Positions 26,490-35,540 of a DNA stretch of 38,763 bases are shown here, in pieces. Every line of letters begins with the position of its first letter. Within the stretch, counting starts at the first letter, position 1. The notes beneath the pieces are model-generated. The model had not been told where the DNA came from and did not search any database. It saw only the letters and a list, made by a program, of their open reading frames with translations. Made by a program: the position numbers and the translations under genes. The stretch spans positions 1 through 38,763 of the forward strand of contig JALSHZ010000140.1 of NCBI GenBank assembly GCA_026981985.1, given 5' to 3'. The DNA comes from Gammaproteobacteria bacterium (lineage in GTDB: Bacteria > Pseudomonadota > Gammaproteobacteria > UWMA-0217).

Positions 26490-26700
26490 CGTAGTGTCTC
26501 GTGCCTACTGAACGGGGTCGCCGCAGTATATGTCATTGTAGGTCTGGCGGACAAAGCCCGCGCTGCCGCGTAGTGACTGAGCCTGCATCCTTGCTGTGGA
26601 AAGGTTACAATTCATCCATGACATTCACTGCGAATCGAGGTCCCGGAAGAGGAGTGCGCCGTTATCTGAGTGGCAAGCCGTTCCGCGGAATACACCAATG

Positions 26701-26943
26701 ATGAACTGGCTTAGACAGGCACCCATAGTTCCCTTCGGGATCATTGCAATCATGCTTGCGCTTGCACCATTCAGCCCCGAACCCCACCTGATCGAAAAAC
26801 TCAAAATGCTGGGTGCTGGCACGTTGACACGTCCGCTGGACATTTTCGACCTGTTTTTGCATGGGGCGCCGCTGGCCTTGTTTCTGGTCAAGATTCTTAT
26901 TGCCGATCGGCGCGGGACATCAGACAGTACTGATGGGGAGTGA
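26701..26943 (+). CDS. Small two-helix membrane protein (80 aa)
   Basis: Small conserved-type protein, sometimes annotated as RND transporter although far too short to be one. It has a hydrophobic segment at about 8-22 and another at about 50-68; between them PEPHLIEKLKML and TRPLDIFDLFLHG are recognisable. The frame is open from 26596, but the hydrophobic N-terminus MNWLRQ fits the family; an adjacent ATG at 26698 is an alternative. The ribosome site is weak. It overlaps the next gene by 11 bases. Function unknown. Confidence 0.65.
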   Translation: MNWLRQAPIVPFGIIAIMLALAPFSPEPHLIEKLKMLGAGTLTRPLDIFDLFLHGAPLALFLVKILIADRRGTSDSTDGE

Positions 26944-27514
26944 ATCCTTCTTTCGCAGCAGCGGATACCTGCGTGATGGCACCATTGCCGATGCCAAAGG
27001 CGTCTCTCATCAGATCGGGGATCTTCCCCCTTTTCTGCGCACCCTGCTGGTTGCCGATGGCACGGTAACCAAAGCGCTGGAAGCGTATTTCTGGGAGCCG
27101 GTCGATGTCCATCAACTGATGCAGCAGCTTCAGCACCATTCCAAACCGATTGAAGGGTTGGAATATCAGCCGGGTGATCCGCTACTGCGTCGGGAAGTGC
27201 GTCTCGATGGGCGTGACTCTGGTCGCTGCTATGCATTGGCGCGTTCTTTTCTGGCGCTGGAAAGTTTGCCTGCCCATTTTGCGGAAGCAATTGTCAACGG
27301 CAAGATGGGTATCGGCGAGTTGTTGCGTGAACAGGGGGTCGAGACCTATCGCGATATCATCAACCTCAACTATCACCGGCGTGACAGTCTCGACGATGAA
27401 CGGCTACAGACCCTCGATGATGACATCATATCCCGTTCATACCGGATAAGCGTCAGTCGGGTTCCGGCCATTCTGGTAACTGAGTACTTCCCGATTGGCT
27501 GTTATTCGGCGTAA
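26933..27514 (+). CDS. Chorismate-lyase-superfamily protein (UbiC/DUF98-like)
   Basis: A 193-residue protein resembling chorismate pyruvate-lyases: LPPFLRTLLVADGTVT (31-46), the REVRL segment with Arg87/Arg90, and the C-terminal VTEYFP with Glu184, like the catalytic Glu of UbiC. Enzymes of this fold make 4-hydroxybenzoate from chorismate. I start it at ATG 26933 and not at the 26861 extension, since the family N-terminus appears only there. It overlaps the small membrane protein, so they are probably coupled. No ubiA lies nearby, so a ubiquinone role is not shown. Confidence 0.72.
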   Translation: MGSESFFRSSGYLRDGTIADAKGVSHQIGDLPPFLRTLLVADGTVTKALEAYFWEPVDVHQLMQQLQHHSKPIEGLEYQPGDPLLRREVRLDGRDSGRCYALARSFLALESLPAHFAEAIVNGKMGIGELLREQGVETYRDIINLNYHRRDSLDDERLQTLDDDIISRSYRISVSRVPAILVTEYFPIGCYSA

Positions 27515-27562
27515 ATACCACGTTAGCATCAGCAGTTCAGTGTCAGTCAAAGGGAAGTTGCA

Positions 27563-27895
27563 ATGATTTATGTAAAACGGTCCACCAGCGGAGAGATAAC
27601 GGCAATCGATTTCTCACCGGAACCGGGTTTTGAGCAATCCAATCTTTTCGATCCCGAGGTAAGTGCTTTTCTGCAGTCTTCGGCTGAAAACAGTCAGCTG
27701 ATCAAGGATGTGCTGGACAGGGTGGACATGGAAATGGGGAGGGTACTTGAAGATCTCATTGACGTGCTTGTTGACAAGGGTGTGATGAATTTCACTGATC
27801 TGCCCGAGCCGGTACAGAATAAACTCCTGTTCAAGAAAACCATCAGAAATTCCTTGCACAAGGACTACAGTATTCCGGAAGAGATCCCGATCTAG
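27563..27895 (+). CDS. Conserved small protein, 'tryptophan synthase beta-like' type
   Basis: A 110-residue protein of unknown function. MIYVKRSTSGEI at the start and VLEDLIDVLVDKGVMNFTDLPEPVQNKLL in the second half match, from memory, a gammaproteobacterial family often labelled as tryptophan synthase beta-like. It has none of the PLP-binding features of TrpB, so that name should not be used for function. It is preceded by AAGGGAAG and follows the chorismate-lyase-like gene by 48 bases. Confidence 0.7.
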   Translation: MIYVKRSTSGEITAIDFSPEPGFEQSNLFDPEVSAFLQSSAENSQLIKDVLDRVDMEMGRVLEDLIDVLVDKGVMNFTDLPEPVQNKLLFKKTIRNSLHKDYSIPEEIPI

Positions 27896-28242
27896 CGGGA
27901 CCGTCCGGTTTTATTTTCCTCGAAAAGGCGTCGAGTAGTTTGTCCTCTAGGCAGTGGTGCCTGTGAGTAAATCTCGTTCTCTTGATTTAATACTCTTGCG
28001 TTCTCTCTGAATTGTTAGTGGTCGCATTATTCCTGTGATGCCGTTCCCGGCAAGCGCGTTCCACCGCCGAATTTTTCTGTGACGCATCATTCGCCACAAT
28101 TATTTTGTGTATTTGGTTGCGACAAGGCTGAATTTTCTCTGTAGTTTGGGGTGTCTGGAAGGTCATGGCCGGATGCCTGTGAAAGATCAACGGGAAGCGA
28201 CGGGCCCAAAATAATAATAATCAAGACCGGAGAAAAATAACG
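27896..28242 (+). other. Leader region before the giant repeat protein
   Basis: No gene is seen in these 347 bases. The best promoter-like pair is TTGCGA (28117-28122), 17 nt, TGTAGT (28140-28145), about 97 bases before the ATG. An AT-rich run of ATA repeats (28211-28220) and the ribosome site CCGGAGAAA lie just before the start. I do not see a known riboswitch. Confidence 0.4.
28117..28145 (+). promoter_or_regulatory. Candidate promoter of the giant repeat gene
   Basis: TTGCGA, a 17-nt spacer and TGTAGT each match the sigma-70 consensus at four of six positions. The spacing is ideal but the evidence is weak. Confidence 0.3.
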
Positions 28243-31200
28243 ATGGGTATTGAGCAGCAAGGCACCCCGAATTCCAAAGAACAGATTGATACTTACGTAG
28301 AATCAACACCCGATAGTGGCATCAATGCCGTCAATGACTGGATTGATGTTGCCGCCAATTCTGAAAATACCATCATCAACGTTCTTTATAACGATGAGTC
28401 CAATGATGGTCCCCTCAATATCTCCGGTTTCGTTCAGCCAGCCAATGGTATTGTTACTGATAACGGCAATGGCACGTTCAGCTATACGCCGAATCCGGGG
28501 TATGCCGGCAAGGATACTTTTACCTATACCGTTACCGACGATGCGGGGAACGAATCATCCGCAATGGTGGAAATCTACGTTATTGGTAGCGGCAGTATGC
28601 CCGATGACGGCAATGGCAATGACGAGCAACCAGTCAACAGTGAGCCTGATGCCAAATGGGACGACGCTGTAACTGACGAGAATCAGCCGGTGGTCATCAA
28701 TGTGCTGGAAAACGACAAAGATCCCGATGGCGACCCGATCACGATCACAGGTTTTACCCAGCCACAAAATGGCGTTGTGGTAAGAAATGACGACGGCTCC
28801 TTCACTTATACGCCAAATCCTGGTTTTCATGGTACCGATGTATTCGAATATTCGGTTACAGACGGAGTGAATGACTGGGGAGATACTGCCAAGGTCACGA
28901 TCGAGGTTCGTGATATCAACCAGGCTCCGAATGCTCAGGATGATGCTGGTGTGACAGACAAAAATACGCCGGTTGTGATTGATGTGCTCGCGAACGACAG
29001 CGATCCGGATGGTGACGCGCTCACCGTGATGTCTGCAACTGCGAATAATGGCACGGTGGAGATCAACGCCGACGGCAAGTTGGTCTATACGCCCAATGAT
29101 GGTTTTTCGGGCCTCGACAATATCACCTATACGATTACGGATCCCAGTGGTGAACAGGCATCGGCCACGGTTGCTGTCACTGTCAGAAATGCCAATGAAA
29201 TACCAGTGGCGCATGGTGACAGTGCCGAGATCGTGGAAGATCAGTCTGTAATCATCGACGCACTGGCAAACGACAGCGATCCGGATGGTGATGCGCTCAC
29301 GATCACGAGCTTTGATCAGCCAGTCAATGGCATGGTGATTCAGGACGCGTCAGGAAATTTTGTCTATCGGCCCAATGCGGGATTTTCCGGTACCGATTCA
29401 TTTACCTATACCGTCAGCGATGGTAATGGCGGCACTGACACTGCGACAGTCACGATTACCGTCAAACCCGCTGTCCCCCCAGAGCCGTTGAATACTGCGC
29501 CGGATGCCGACACCGATGTGGCGTTTATCGACCAGGACCAGACCAGCATTATCGATGTGCTGGCCAACGACAGCGATGCCGATGGTGATGTGTTGAGCGT
29601 CAGCCAATATTCTCAGCCAGGTCATGGCAGCCTGGTGCTGAATGATGACGGCACGTTCAGCTATCAGCCCGATGCAGATTTTGCCGGTGTCGATTATTTC
29701 GAATACACCATCGATGATGGTAACGGCGGTACGGATACTGCGCGGGTCTACGTGTGTGTTCACGATACCAATCAGGGCCCCGATGCTGACGATGACATGG
29801 CCCTATTGACGGACAATGCGCCGGCAGTGATCGATGTGCTTGCCAATGACAGTGATCCGGATGGAGATGCCATTTTCATCTCCGGTTTTTCCGATCCGAT
29901 GAACGGCACTGTAACGCTGAATGCGGACGGCACGTTCAACTATACGCCGAAAGATGGCTTCAGTGGTCTCGATAGCTTCACTTACACCATCATGGATAAC
30001 AACGGTGGCAGTGACACCGCGACCGTCAAGATATTCGTACCACAAGTCAATGCTGCGCCTGTTGCAGCTGACGACAACGTAAGCACGCAGGAAGATCAGC
30101 CGGTCGTCATTGATGCGCTGAACAATGACAGCGATCCAGATGGAGACATGCTGGCGGTGATGTCGTTTGACCAACCGGCCAACGGCACCGTTGTTCAGAA
30201 TGCTGACGGCACCTTCAGCTATACGCCGAATGCCGATTTCAATGGCACCGACACGTTCAGCTACACCGTCACCGACGGCAATGGTGGCACCAGCACGGCC
30301 ACGGTCCAGGTGGTGGTTGCACCCGCCAACGATGGCCCGGTCGCAATGGATGACAGCGCGAATGTTGACGAAGACGGCTCCGTCAAGATCGATGTACTGA
30401 GCAACGACAGTGACCTCGACGGTGACAGCCTCAGCGTTACCGAAGTGGGTCAACCAGCCAACGGCAGCGTCACCATCAACGCCGACGGCACCATCAGCTA
30501 CACACCAGCTGAAGACTACAACGGCAGCGACAGCTTCACCTACACCATCAGCGATGGCAATGGTGGCACAGCGACGGCCACCGTCTATGTCTGCGTCAAG
30601 CCAGTGAATGATGCGCCAACTGCTCAAGACGATGCAGCATCAACCAATGAAGATGCCCCAGTCGTCATCGATGTCCTCAGCAACGACAGTGATCCAGACG
30701 GTGACGCCCTCAGCATCGACAGCTTCGAGCAACCCGCCAACGGCACCGTTGTACAGAACGCCGATGGTACTTTCAGCTACACACCGAATGCCGACTTCAA
30801 CGGCACCGACACGTTCACCTACACCGTTACTGACGGCAGCGGTGGCACCAGCACGGCCACGGTTCAGGTGGTGGTTGCTCCAGCCAACGACGATCCAATC
30901 CCGGGCGATGATGAAGTCGTTACCAATGAAGACCAAGCCGTCACCGTCGATGTGCTTGCCAATGATAGTGATCCGGATGGCGACAGCCTGAGCATCACTG
31001 AGATCGGCCAGCCGGCACACGGCACGGTAGTGCAGAATGCTGATGGCACGCTGACTTACACGCCGGAAGCTGACTTCAACGGCAACGACGTTTTCACCTA
31101 CACTATCGATGATGGCAATGGTGGCAACGACACAGCTACCGTTTATGTCTGCGTCAAGCCGGTCAACGATGCGCCTGTAGCAACTGATGACTCGGCCACT

Positions 31201-34200
31201 ACGAACGAAGATGCCCCGGTCGTCATCGACGTCCTGTCCAACGACAGTGATGTGGATGGTGATGCCCTGAGCATCGACAGCTTCGAGCAACCGGCCAACG
31301 GCACCGTCGTACAGAATGCTGACGGCACCTTCAGCTACACGCCGAATGCTGACTTCAACGGCACCGACACGTTCACCTACACCGTCACCGACGGCAATGG
31401 TGGCACCAGCACGGCCACGGTCCAGGTGGTGGTTGCACCCGCCAACGATGGCCCGGTCGCAATGGATGACAGCGCGAATGTTGACGAAGACGGCTCAGTC
31501 AAGATCGATGTGCTGAGCAACGACAGTGACCTCGACGGTGACAGCCTCAGCGTTACCGAAGTGGGCCAGCCAGCCAATGGCACCGTCACCATCAACGATG
31601 ATGGCACCGTCAGCTACACACCGACCGAAGACTACAACGGCAGCGACAGCTTCACCTACACCATCAGCGATGGTAATGGAGGCACCGCGACGGCTACCGT
31701 CTATGTCTGCGTCAAGCCGGTCAACGATGCGCCAACTGCTCAAGACGATGCGGCATCAACCAATGAAGACGCCCCAGTTATCATTGATGTTCTCAGCAAC
31801 GACAGTGATCCAGACGGTGACGCCCTCAGCATCGACAGCTTCGAGCAACCCGCCAATGGCACCGTTGTACAGAACGCCGATGGTACTTTCAGCTACACGC
31901 CGAATGCCGACTTCAACGGCACCGACACGTTCACCTACACCGTCACTGACGGCAATGGTGGCACCAGCACGGCCACGGTCCAGGTGGTGGTTGCACCCGC
32001 CAACGATGGCCCGGTCGCCATGGATGACAGCGCGAATGTCGATGAAGACGGCTCCGTCAAGATCGATGTACTGAGCAACGACAGTGACCTCGACGGTGAC
32101 AGCCTCAGCGTTACCGAAGTGGGTCAACCAGCCAACGGCAGCGTCACCATCAACGCCGACGGCACCATCAGCTACACACCGACCGAAGACTACAACGGCA
32201 GCGACAGCTTCACCTACACCATCAGCGATGGTAATGGAGGCGCTGCGACGGCTACCGTCTATGTCTGCGTCAAGCCGGTCAACGATGCGCCTGTAGCAAC
32301 TGATGACAATGCTGAAACTAGCGAAGATGCGCCAGTCGTCATCGACGTCCTGTCCAACGACAGTGATCCAGACGGTGACGCCCTGAGCATCGACAGCTTC
32401 GAGCAACCCGCCAACGGCACCGTTGTACAGAACGCTGACGGCACCTTCAGCTACACGCCGAATGCCGACTTCAACGGCACCGACACGTTCAGCTACACCG
32501 TCACCGACGGCAATGGTGGCACCAGCACGGCCACGGTTCAGGTGGTGGTTGCACCCGCCAATGATGGTCCGGTAGCCATGGACGATAAAGCTTCTGTCGA
32601 TGAAGACGGCTCAGTCAAGATCGATGTACTGTCAAACGACAGTGACCTCGACGGTGACAGCCTCAGCGTTACCGAAGTGGGTCAGCCAGCCAATGGCAGC
32701 GTCAGCATCAACGCCGACGGCAGCGTCAGTTACACACCAGCTGAAGACTACAACGGCAGCGACAGCTTCACCTACACCATCAGCGATGGTAATGGTGGCA
32801 CAGCCACGGCCACCGTCTATGTCTGCGTCAAGCCAGTGAACGATGCGCCTGTAGCAACTGATGACAATGCTGAAACTAGCGAAGATGCGCCAGTCGTCAT
32901 CGACGTCCTGAGCATCGACAGCTTCGAGCAACCCGCCAACGGCACCGTCGTACAGAACGCCGGCGGCACCTTCAGCTACACGCCGAACGCTGACTTCAAT
33001 GGCACCGACACGTTCACCTACACCGTTACCGATGGCAATGGCGGCACCAGCACGGCGACTGTTCAGGTCGTCGTCGCGTCGGTCAATGAAGCGCCGGATG
33101 CCAACAAGGACAAGGCAACAACGGAAGAAGGTGAAAGCGTCGTGATCGATGCGCTGGCCAATGACACCGATCCGGATGGTGATGCCCTGACAATCGAGTC
33201 GTTCAAGCAGCCGAAACATGGCACGGTCGAGCTCAATGACGATGGAACCTTCACCTATACACCAGATGATGGGTTCTCCGGTCGTGACAAGTTCTATTAC
33301 ACGGTTAGTGATGGTCACGGTGGAACCGATCAGGCCAAGGTGTATATCAAAGTTGAACCGGGTCAGCCGGACAATCGAGCGCCGGACGCCAACAAAGACC
33401 GCTTCGAGGCAGAATCAGGCGAGCCAGTTGTACTCGATGTGCTGGCCAATGACACCGACCCTGATGGTGACACGCTGACTATTGAGTCGTTCAAGCAGCC
33501 GAAGCATGGCACGGTCGAGCTGAACGACGATGGCACGTTCACCTACACTGCCGATGATGGCTACTGCGGCAAGGACTACTTCACCTACACCGTCAGTGAT
33601 GGTAACGGTGGAACCGATCGCGCCAAGGTATACATCAAGGTCGAACCAGGACAACCGGACAATCAGGCGCCGGCAGCCGATGATGACAGCGCCACGACGC
33701 TGGCCAATCAGGCGGTCGTCATCGATGTGCTGGCCAATGATTGGGATGCCGATGGCGATGTGCTGTCGATCGACGGTTTTGAACAACCTGAACATGGCCT
33801 GGTGGTTCAGAACCCTGATGGCACCTTGACCTACCAGCCGGAGGCCGGTTTTTCCGGTACCGATCGTTTCACCTACCGCGTTAGCGACGGAGAAGGTGGT
33901 TTCGATACGGCTGTCGTGATGGTGACCGTTGATGATTCGGGCAGTGGTTCCCCCGTCTGCGCCAAACTGGTCGGCGATACCGAGGTCAATGAGGGTGAGA
34001 CGGCATCTTACCGTGTCGTACTCGACCAGCCGGTTGATCACGATGCTTGGTTCCAGATCCGTGTCAGCGATGGCAGTGCCAACCGTGTCGATGAGTGGGC
34101 TGGTGATCAGGACATCATGGCGGGTGGATACTACGATATCCGCTGGGGCATTGGTGGTGAGGTCATCGATGTCATCTACGGCAAGGTACCCAACGGCCAG

Positions 34201-35232
34201 TATGTCTCTGACGGCAACCGCGACATGGTTGGGCCGGTTGATCAGAGTGCCGACTACAGTCTGGTGCAGGATGGATGCATCATTCAGGGCGATACAGTCT
34301 GGGTCAAGGTGCCGGCAGGTGAGAGCAGCTCGACGGCGCTTGATGTAGCGACCTGGCGCGAGATGGTCACCGTCGATCGGGATGCCAACAACGCCGGTGA
34401 CTACTATGAAGGCACGGAAGATCTTTCGGTTGCCATTGTTGGTAGTGAGAATGCCGGGGATATCGAGGTCTGCGATGCTCAGCTCGATGTCAACATCTAC
34501 GACACGACCTCCTACGCCTACGTCAGCCCGATCGCCATTGATATGAATGGTGACGGTGTGCAAACCACCGCGCTGGGTGCGACCGAGGGCAAGTTCGATC
34601 TGCTCAACAACGGCGAAGCCGTCGAGTCCGGCTGGCTCTCGGGAGACGATGCCTTTCTGGCGGTGGATGCCAACGGCAACGGCGAGATCGACGACCGTTC
34701 CGAGCTGTTCGGTGGTCAGGTAGGCGAAGGCTTTGCCAAGCTGGCTAGCTACGATAGTAACAATGACGGTGTGGTCGATGCCAACGACGAGCGCTTCGAC
34801 GAACTGAAAGTCTGGCAGGATGTGAATCAGAACCACCAGACGGACGAAGGTGAGCTGATGACGCTCGATGAAGCGGGTATCGCGAGCCTTAGCACTGGCT
34901 ACAGCGTGCTGGGTGAAGTCGATAGCGCCGGCAACATGCACCTTGAGCAGGGAACGGTCACGATGGCCGATGGCAGCCAGGCAGCTATGTCCGATGTCTA
35001 CTTCAACATGGCGCCGGATGCCAATGGAGAACTGCCGTCGATCGACGATCTGCTGGCCGATGCGGGTGATTCTCTGGCCGAGTTGTTGGGTGAAGCCGAT
35101 CAGCCAGCCTCCCAGCCTGCGCCTTCGTCCGGTGAGGTGGCAGCATTGGACACCCAGGGCGCGTCGGATGCACTGAAGCAGCTGGCGGATGTCTACGAGC
35201 AGCAGCCACAGGATGTCGACCCGCTGGGTTAA
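28243..35232 (+). CDS. Giant secreted adhesin-like protein with 20 Ig/cadherin-like repeats
   Basis: A 2329-residue protein without an N-terminal Sec signal. From about residue 27 to 1904 it is 20 tandem Ig-like domains of about 93 residues, each with the Ca-binding-like NDSDPDGD, then NGTV, DGTFSYTPN and TYTVTDGNGG (bacterial cadherin/VCBS-like). Domains 7-17 are nearly identical and alternate between two types. Residues 1905-2094 look like a Calx-beta type domain (NEGETASYRVVLD). Residues 2095-2255 match the calcium module common in RTX proteins (SPIAIDMNGDGV, DANGNGEIDDRSELFGG, DSNNDGVVDANDERFD). GGxGxD nonapeptides are missing. Absence of a signal peptide and the TolC-like neighbour suggest type I secretion. 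A surface or biofilm adhesin is likely but inferred. ATG 28243 follows CCGGAG. Confidence 0.88.
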   Translation: MGIEQQGTPNSKEQIDTYVESTPDSGINAVNDWIDVAANSENTIINVLYNDESNDGPLNISGFVQPANGIVTDNGNGTFSYTPNPGYAGKDTFTYTVTDDAGNESSAMVEIYVIGSGSMPDDGNGNDEQPVNSEPDAKWDDAVTDENQPVVINVLENDKDPDGDPITITGFTQPQNGVVVRNDDGSFTYTPNPGFHGTDVFEYSVTDGVNDWGDTAKVTIEVRDINQAPNAQDDAGVTDKNTPVVIDVLANDSDPDGDALTVMSATANNGTVEINADGKLVYTPNDGFSGLDNITYTITDPSGEQASATVAVTVRNANEIPVAHGDSAEIVEDQSVIIDALANDSDPDGDALTITSFDQPVNGMVIQDASGNFVYRPNAGFSGTDSFTYTVSDGNGGTDTATVTITVKPAVPPEPLNTAPDADTDVAFIDQDQTSIIDVLANDSDADGDVLSVSQYSQPGHGSLVLNDDGTFSYQPDADFAGVDYFEYTIDDGNGGTDTARVYVCVHDTNQGPDADDDMALLTDNAPAVIDVLANDSDPDGDAIFISGFSDPMNGTVTLNADGTFNYTPKDGFSGLDSFTYTIMDNNGGSDTATVKIFVPQVNAAPVAADDNVSTQEDQPVVIDALNNDSDPDGDMLAVMSFDQPANGTVVQNADGTFSYTPNADFNGTDTFSYTVTDGNGGTSTATVQVVVAPANDGPVAMDDSANVDEDGSVKIDVLSNDSDLDGDSLSVTEVGQPANGSVTINADGTISYTPAEDYNGSDSFTYTISDGNGGTATATVYVCVKPVNDAPTAQDDAASTNEDAPVVIDVLSNDSDPDGDALSIDSFEQPANGTVVQNADGTFSYTPNADFNGTDTFTYTVTDGSGGTSTATVQVVVAPANDDPIPGDDEVVTNEDQAVTVDVLANDSDPDGDSLSITEIGQPAHGTVVQNADGTLTYTPEADFNGNDVFTYTIDDGNGGNDTATVYVCVKPVNDAPVATDDSATTNEDAPVVIDVLSNDSDVDGDALSIDSFEQPANGTVVQNADGTFSYTPNADFNGTDTFTYTVTDGNGGTSTATVQVVVAPANDGPVAMDDSANVDEDGSVKIDVLSNDSDLDGDSLSVTEVGQPANGTVTINDDGTVSYTPTEDYNGSDSFTYTISDGNGGTATATVYVCVKPVNDAPTAQDDAASTNEDAPVIIDVLSNDSDPDGDALSIDSFEQPANGTVVQNADGTFSYTPNADFNGTDTFTYTVTDGNGGTSTATVQVVVAPANDGPVAMDDSANVDEDGSVKIDVLSNDSDLDGDSLSVTEVGQPANGSVTINADGTISYTPTEDYNGSDSFTYTISDGNGGAATATVYVCVKPVNDAPVATDDNAETSEDAPVVIDVLSNDSDPDGDALSIDSFEQPANGTVVQNADGTFSYTPNADFNGTDTFSYTVTDGNGGTSTATVQVVVAPANDGPVAMDDKASVDEDGSVKIDVLSNDSDLDGDSLSVTEVGQPANGSVSINADGSVSYTPAEDYNGSDSFTYTISDGNGGTATATVYVCVKPVNDAPVATDDNAETSEDAPVVIDVLSIDSFEQPANGTVVQNAGGTFSYTPNADFNGTDTFTYTVTDGNGGTSTATVQVVVASVNEAPDANKDKATTEEGESVVIDALANDTDPDGDALTIESFKQPKHGTVELNDDGTFTYTPDDGFSGRDKFYYTVSDGHGGTDQAKVYIKVEPGQPDNRAPDANKDRFEAESGEPVVLDVLANDTDPDGDTLTIESFKQPKHGTVELNDDGTFTYTADDGYCGKDYFTYTVSDGNGGTDRAKVYIKVEPGQPDNQAPAADDDSATTLANQAVVIDVLANDWDADGDVLSIDGFEQPEHGLVVQNPDGTLTYQPEAGFSGTDRFTYRVSDGEGGFDTAVVMVTVDDSGSGSPVCAKLVGDTEVNEGETASYRVVLDQPVDHDAWFQIRVSDGSANRVDEWAGDQDIMAGGYYDIRWGIGGEVIDVIYGKVPNGQYVSDGNRDMVGPVDQSADYSLVQDGCIIQGDTVWVKVPAGESSSTALDVATWREMVTVDRDANNAGDYYEGTEDLSVAIVGSENAGDIEVCDAQLDVNIYDTTSYAYVSPIAIDMNGDGVQTTALGATEGKFDLLNNGEAVESGWLSGDDAFLAVDANGNGEIDDRSELFGGQVGEGFAKLASYDSNNDGVVDANDERFDELKVWQDVNQNHQTDEGELMTLDEAGIASLSTGYSVLGEVDSAGNMHLEQGTVTMADGSQAAMSDVYFNMAPDANGELPSIDDLLADAGDSLAELLGEADQPASQPAPSSGEVAALDTQGASDALKQLADVYEQQPQDVDPLG
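30052..33087 (+). repeat. Near-identical alternating domain array (repeats 7-17)
   Basis: Eleven domains of 279 bp, except the last at 246 bp. Boundaries start at 30052, 30331, 30610, 30889, 31168, 31447, 31726, 32005, 32284, 32563 and 32842. Odd-numbered domains (type A) carry NEDAPVVIDVL or similar and end VVVAPAN; even ones (type B) carry VDEDGSVKIDVL and end VYVCVKPVN. The even domain 10 is more divergent. DNA identity is high enough that recombination and assembly error are real concerns. Confidence 0.9.
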
Positions 35233-35267
35233 GGGAATGTGATGGAGCAGGGACGCTCCACGAACGA

Positions 35268-35309
35268 GCAACTGAAAAAGCCCGGCCATGCCCGGGCTTT
35301 TTCAGTTGC
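35268..35309. terminator. Strong terminator after the giant gene
   Basis: An 18-bp perfect stem (35268-35285 with 35292-35309) has a 6-nt loop and contains GCCCGG opposite CCGGGC with five T in the descending arm. Both orientations have A/T-rich arms, so it can work either way. It separates the giant gene from the TolC-like gene. Confidence 0.85.
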
Positions 35310-35540
35310 TGTGGGTAGATCTGGTGCCGCGCACAGCTGAAGCAATATTTCAGCACCCAAATCATCCCAGAACCTCCGGTAGTGGCAGAGGTCGCTGGCG
35401 CTATTTCTCGCCGAGTTGCCACGGTCATTCAGTGAACCATGTGCTATCACGGTCATCGCATTGTCGTAAAATGACCTTCTCGGTTTGAACCTCATCAGAC
35501 CGGCGTGTTCTGCAATGGCAAAAAACCACGGAGGGTTTCA
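35310..35540 (+). other. Gap between terminator and TolC-like gene
   Basis: No gene is evident. A TAAAAT (35467-35472) could be a -10 for the TolC-like gene, but I find no convincing -35. The ribosome site CGGAGGG at 35529-35535 decides the start of the next gene. Confidence 0.35.

Noticed and set aside
27563-27895. Tryptophan synthase beta subunit
   Set aside because: The protein is only 110 residues and lacks PLP-binding motifs; the label is a database habit for this small family.
27896-28242. c-di-GMP riboswitch upstream of the adhesin-like gene
   Set aside because: I looked for the conserved GEMM core segments and did not find them.
29803-32406. Several 200-270-codon minus-strand frames inside the repeat array
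   Set aside because: They repeat with the same period as the array and are shadows of the tandem DNA, not separate genes.
30052-33087. CRISPR-like or satellite repeat
   Set aside because: The repeats are 279 bp, contiguous, in-frame and coding; there are no spacers.
33415-35289. A 624-codon minus-strand open frame opposite the end of the giant gene
   Set aside because: It lies antisense to a clear coding frame with domain motifs, has no recognisable product, and similar long antisense frames recur opposite each Asp/Gly-rich repeat, as expected from codon composition.
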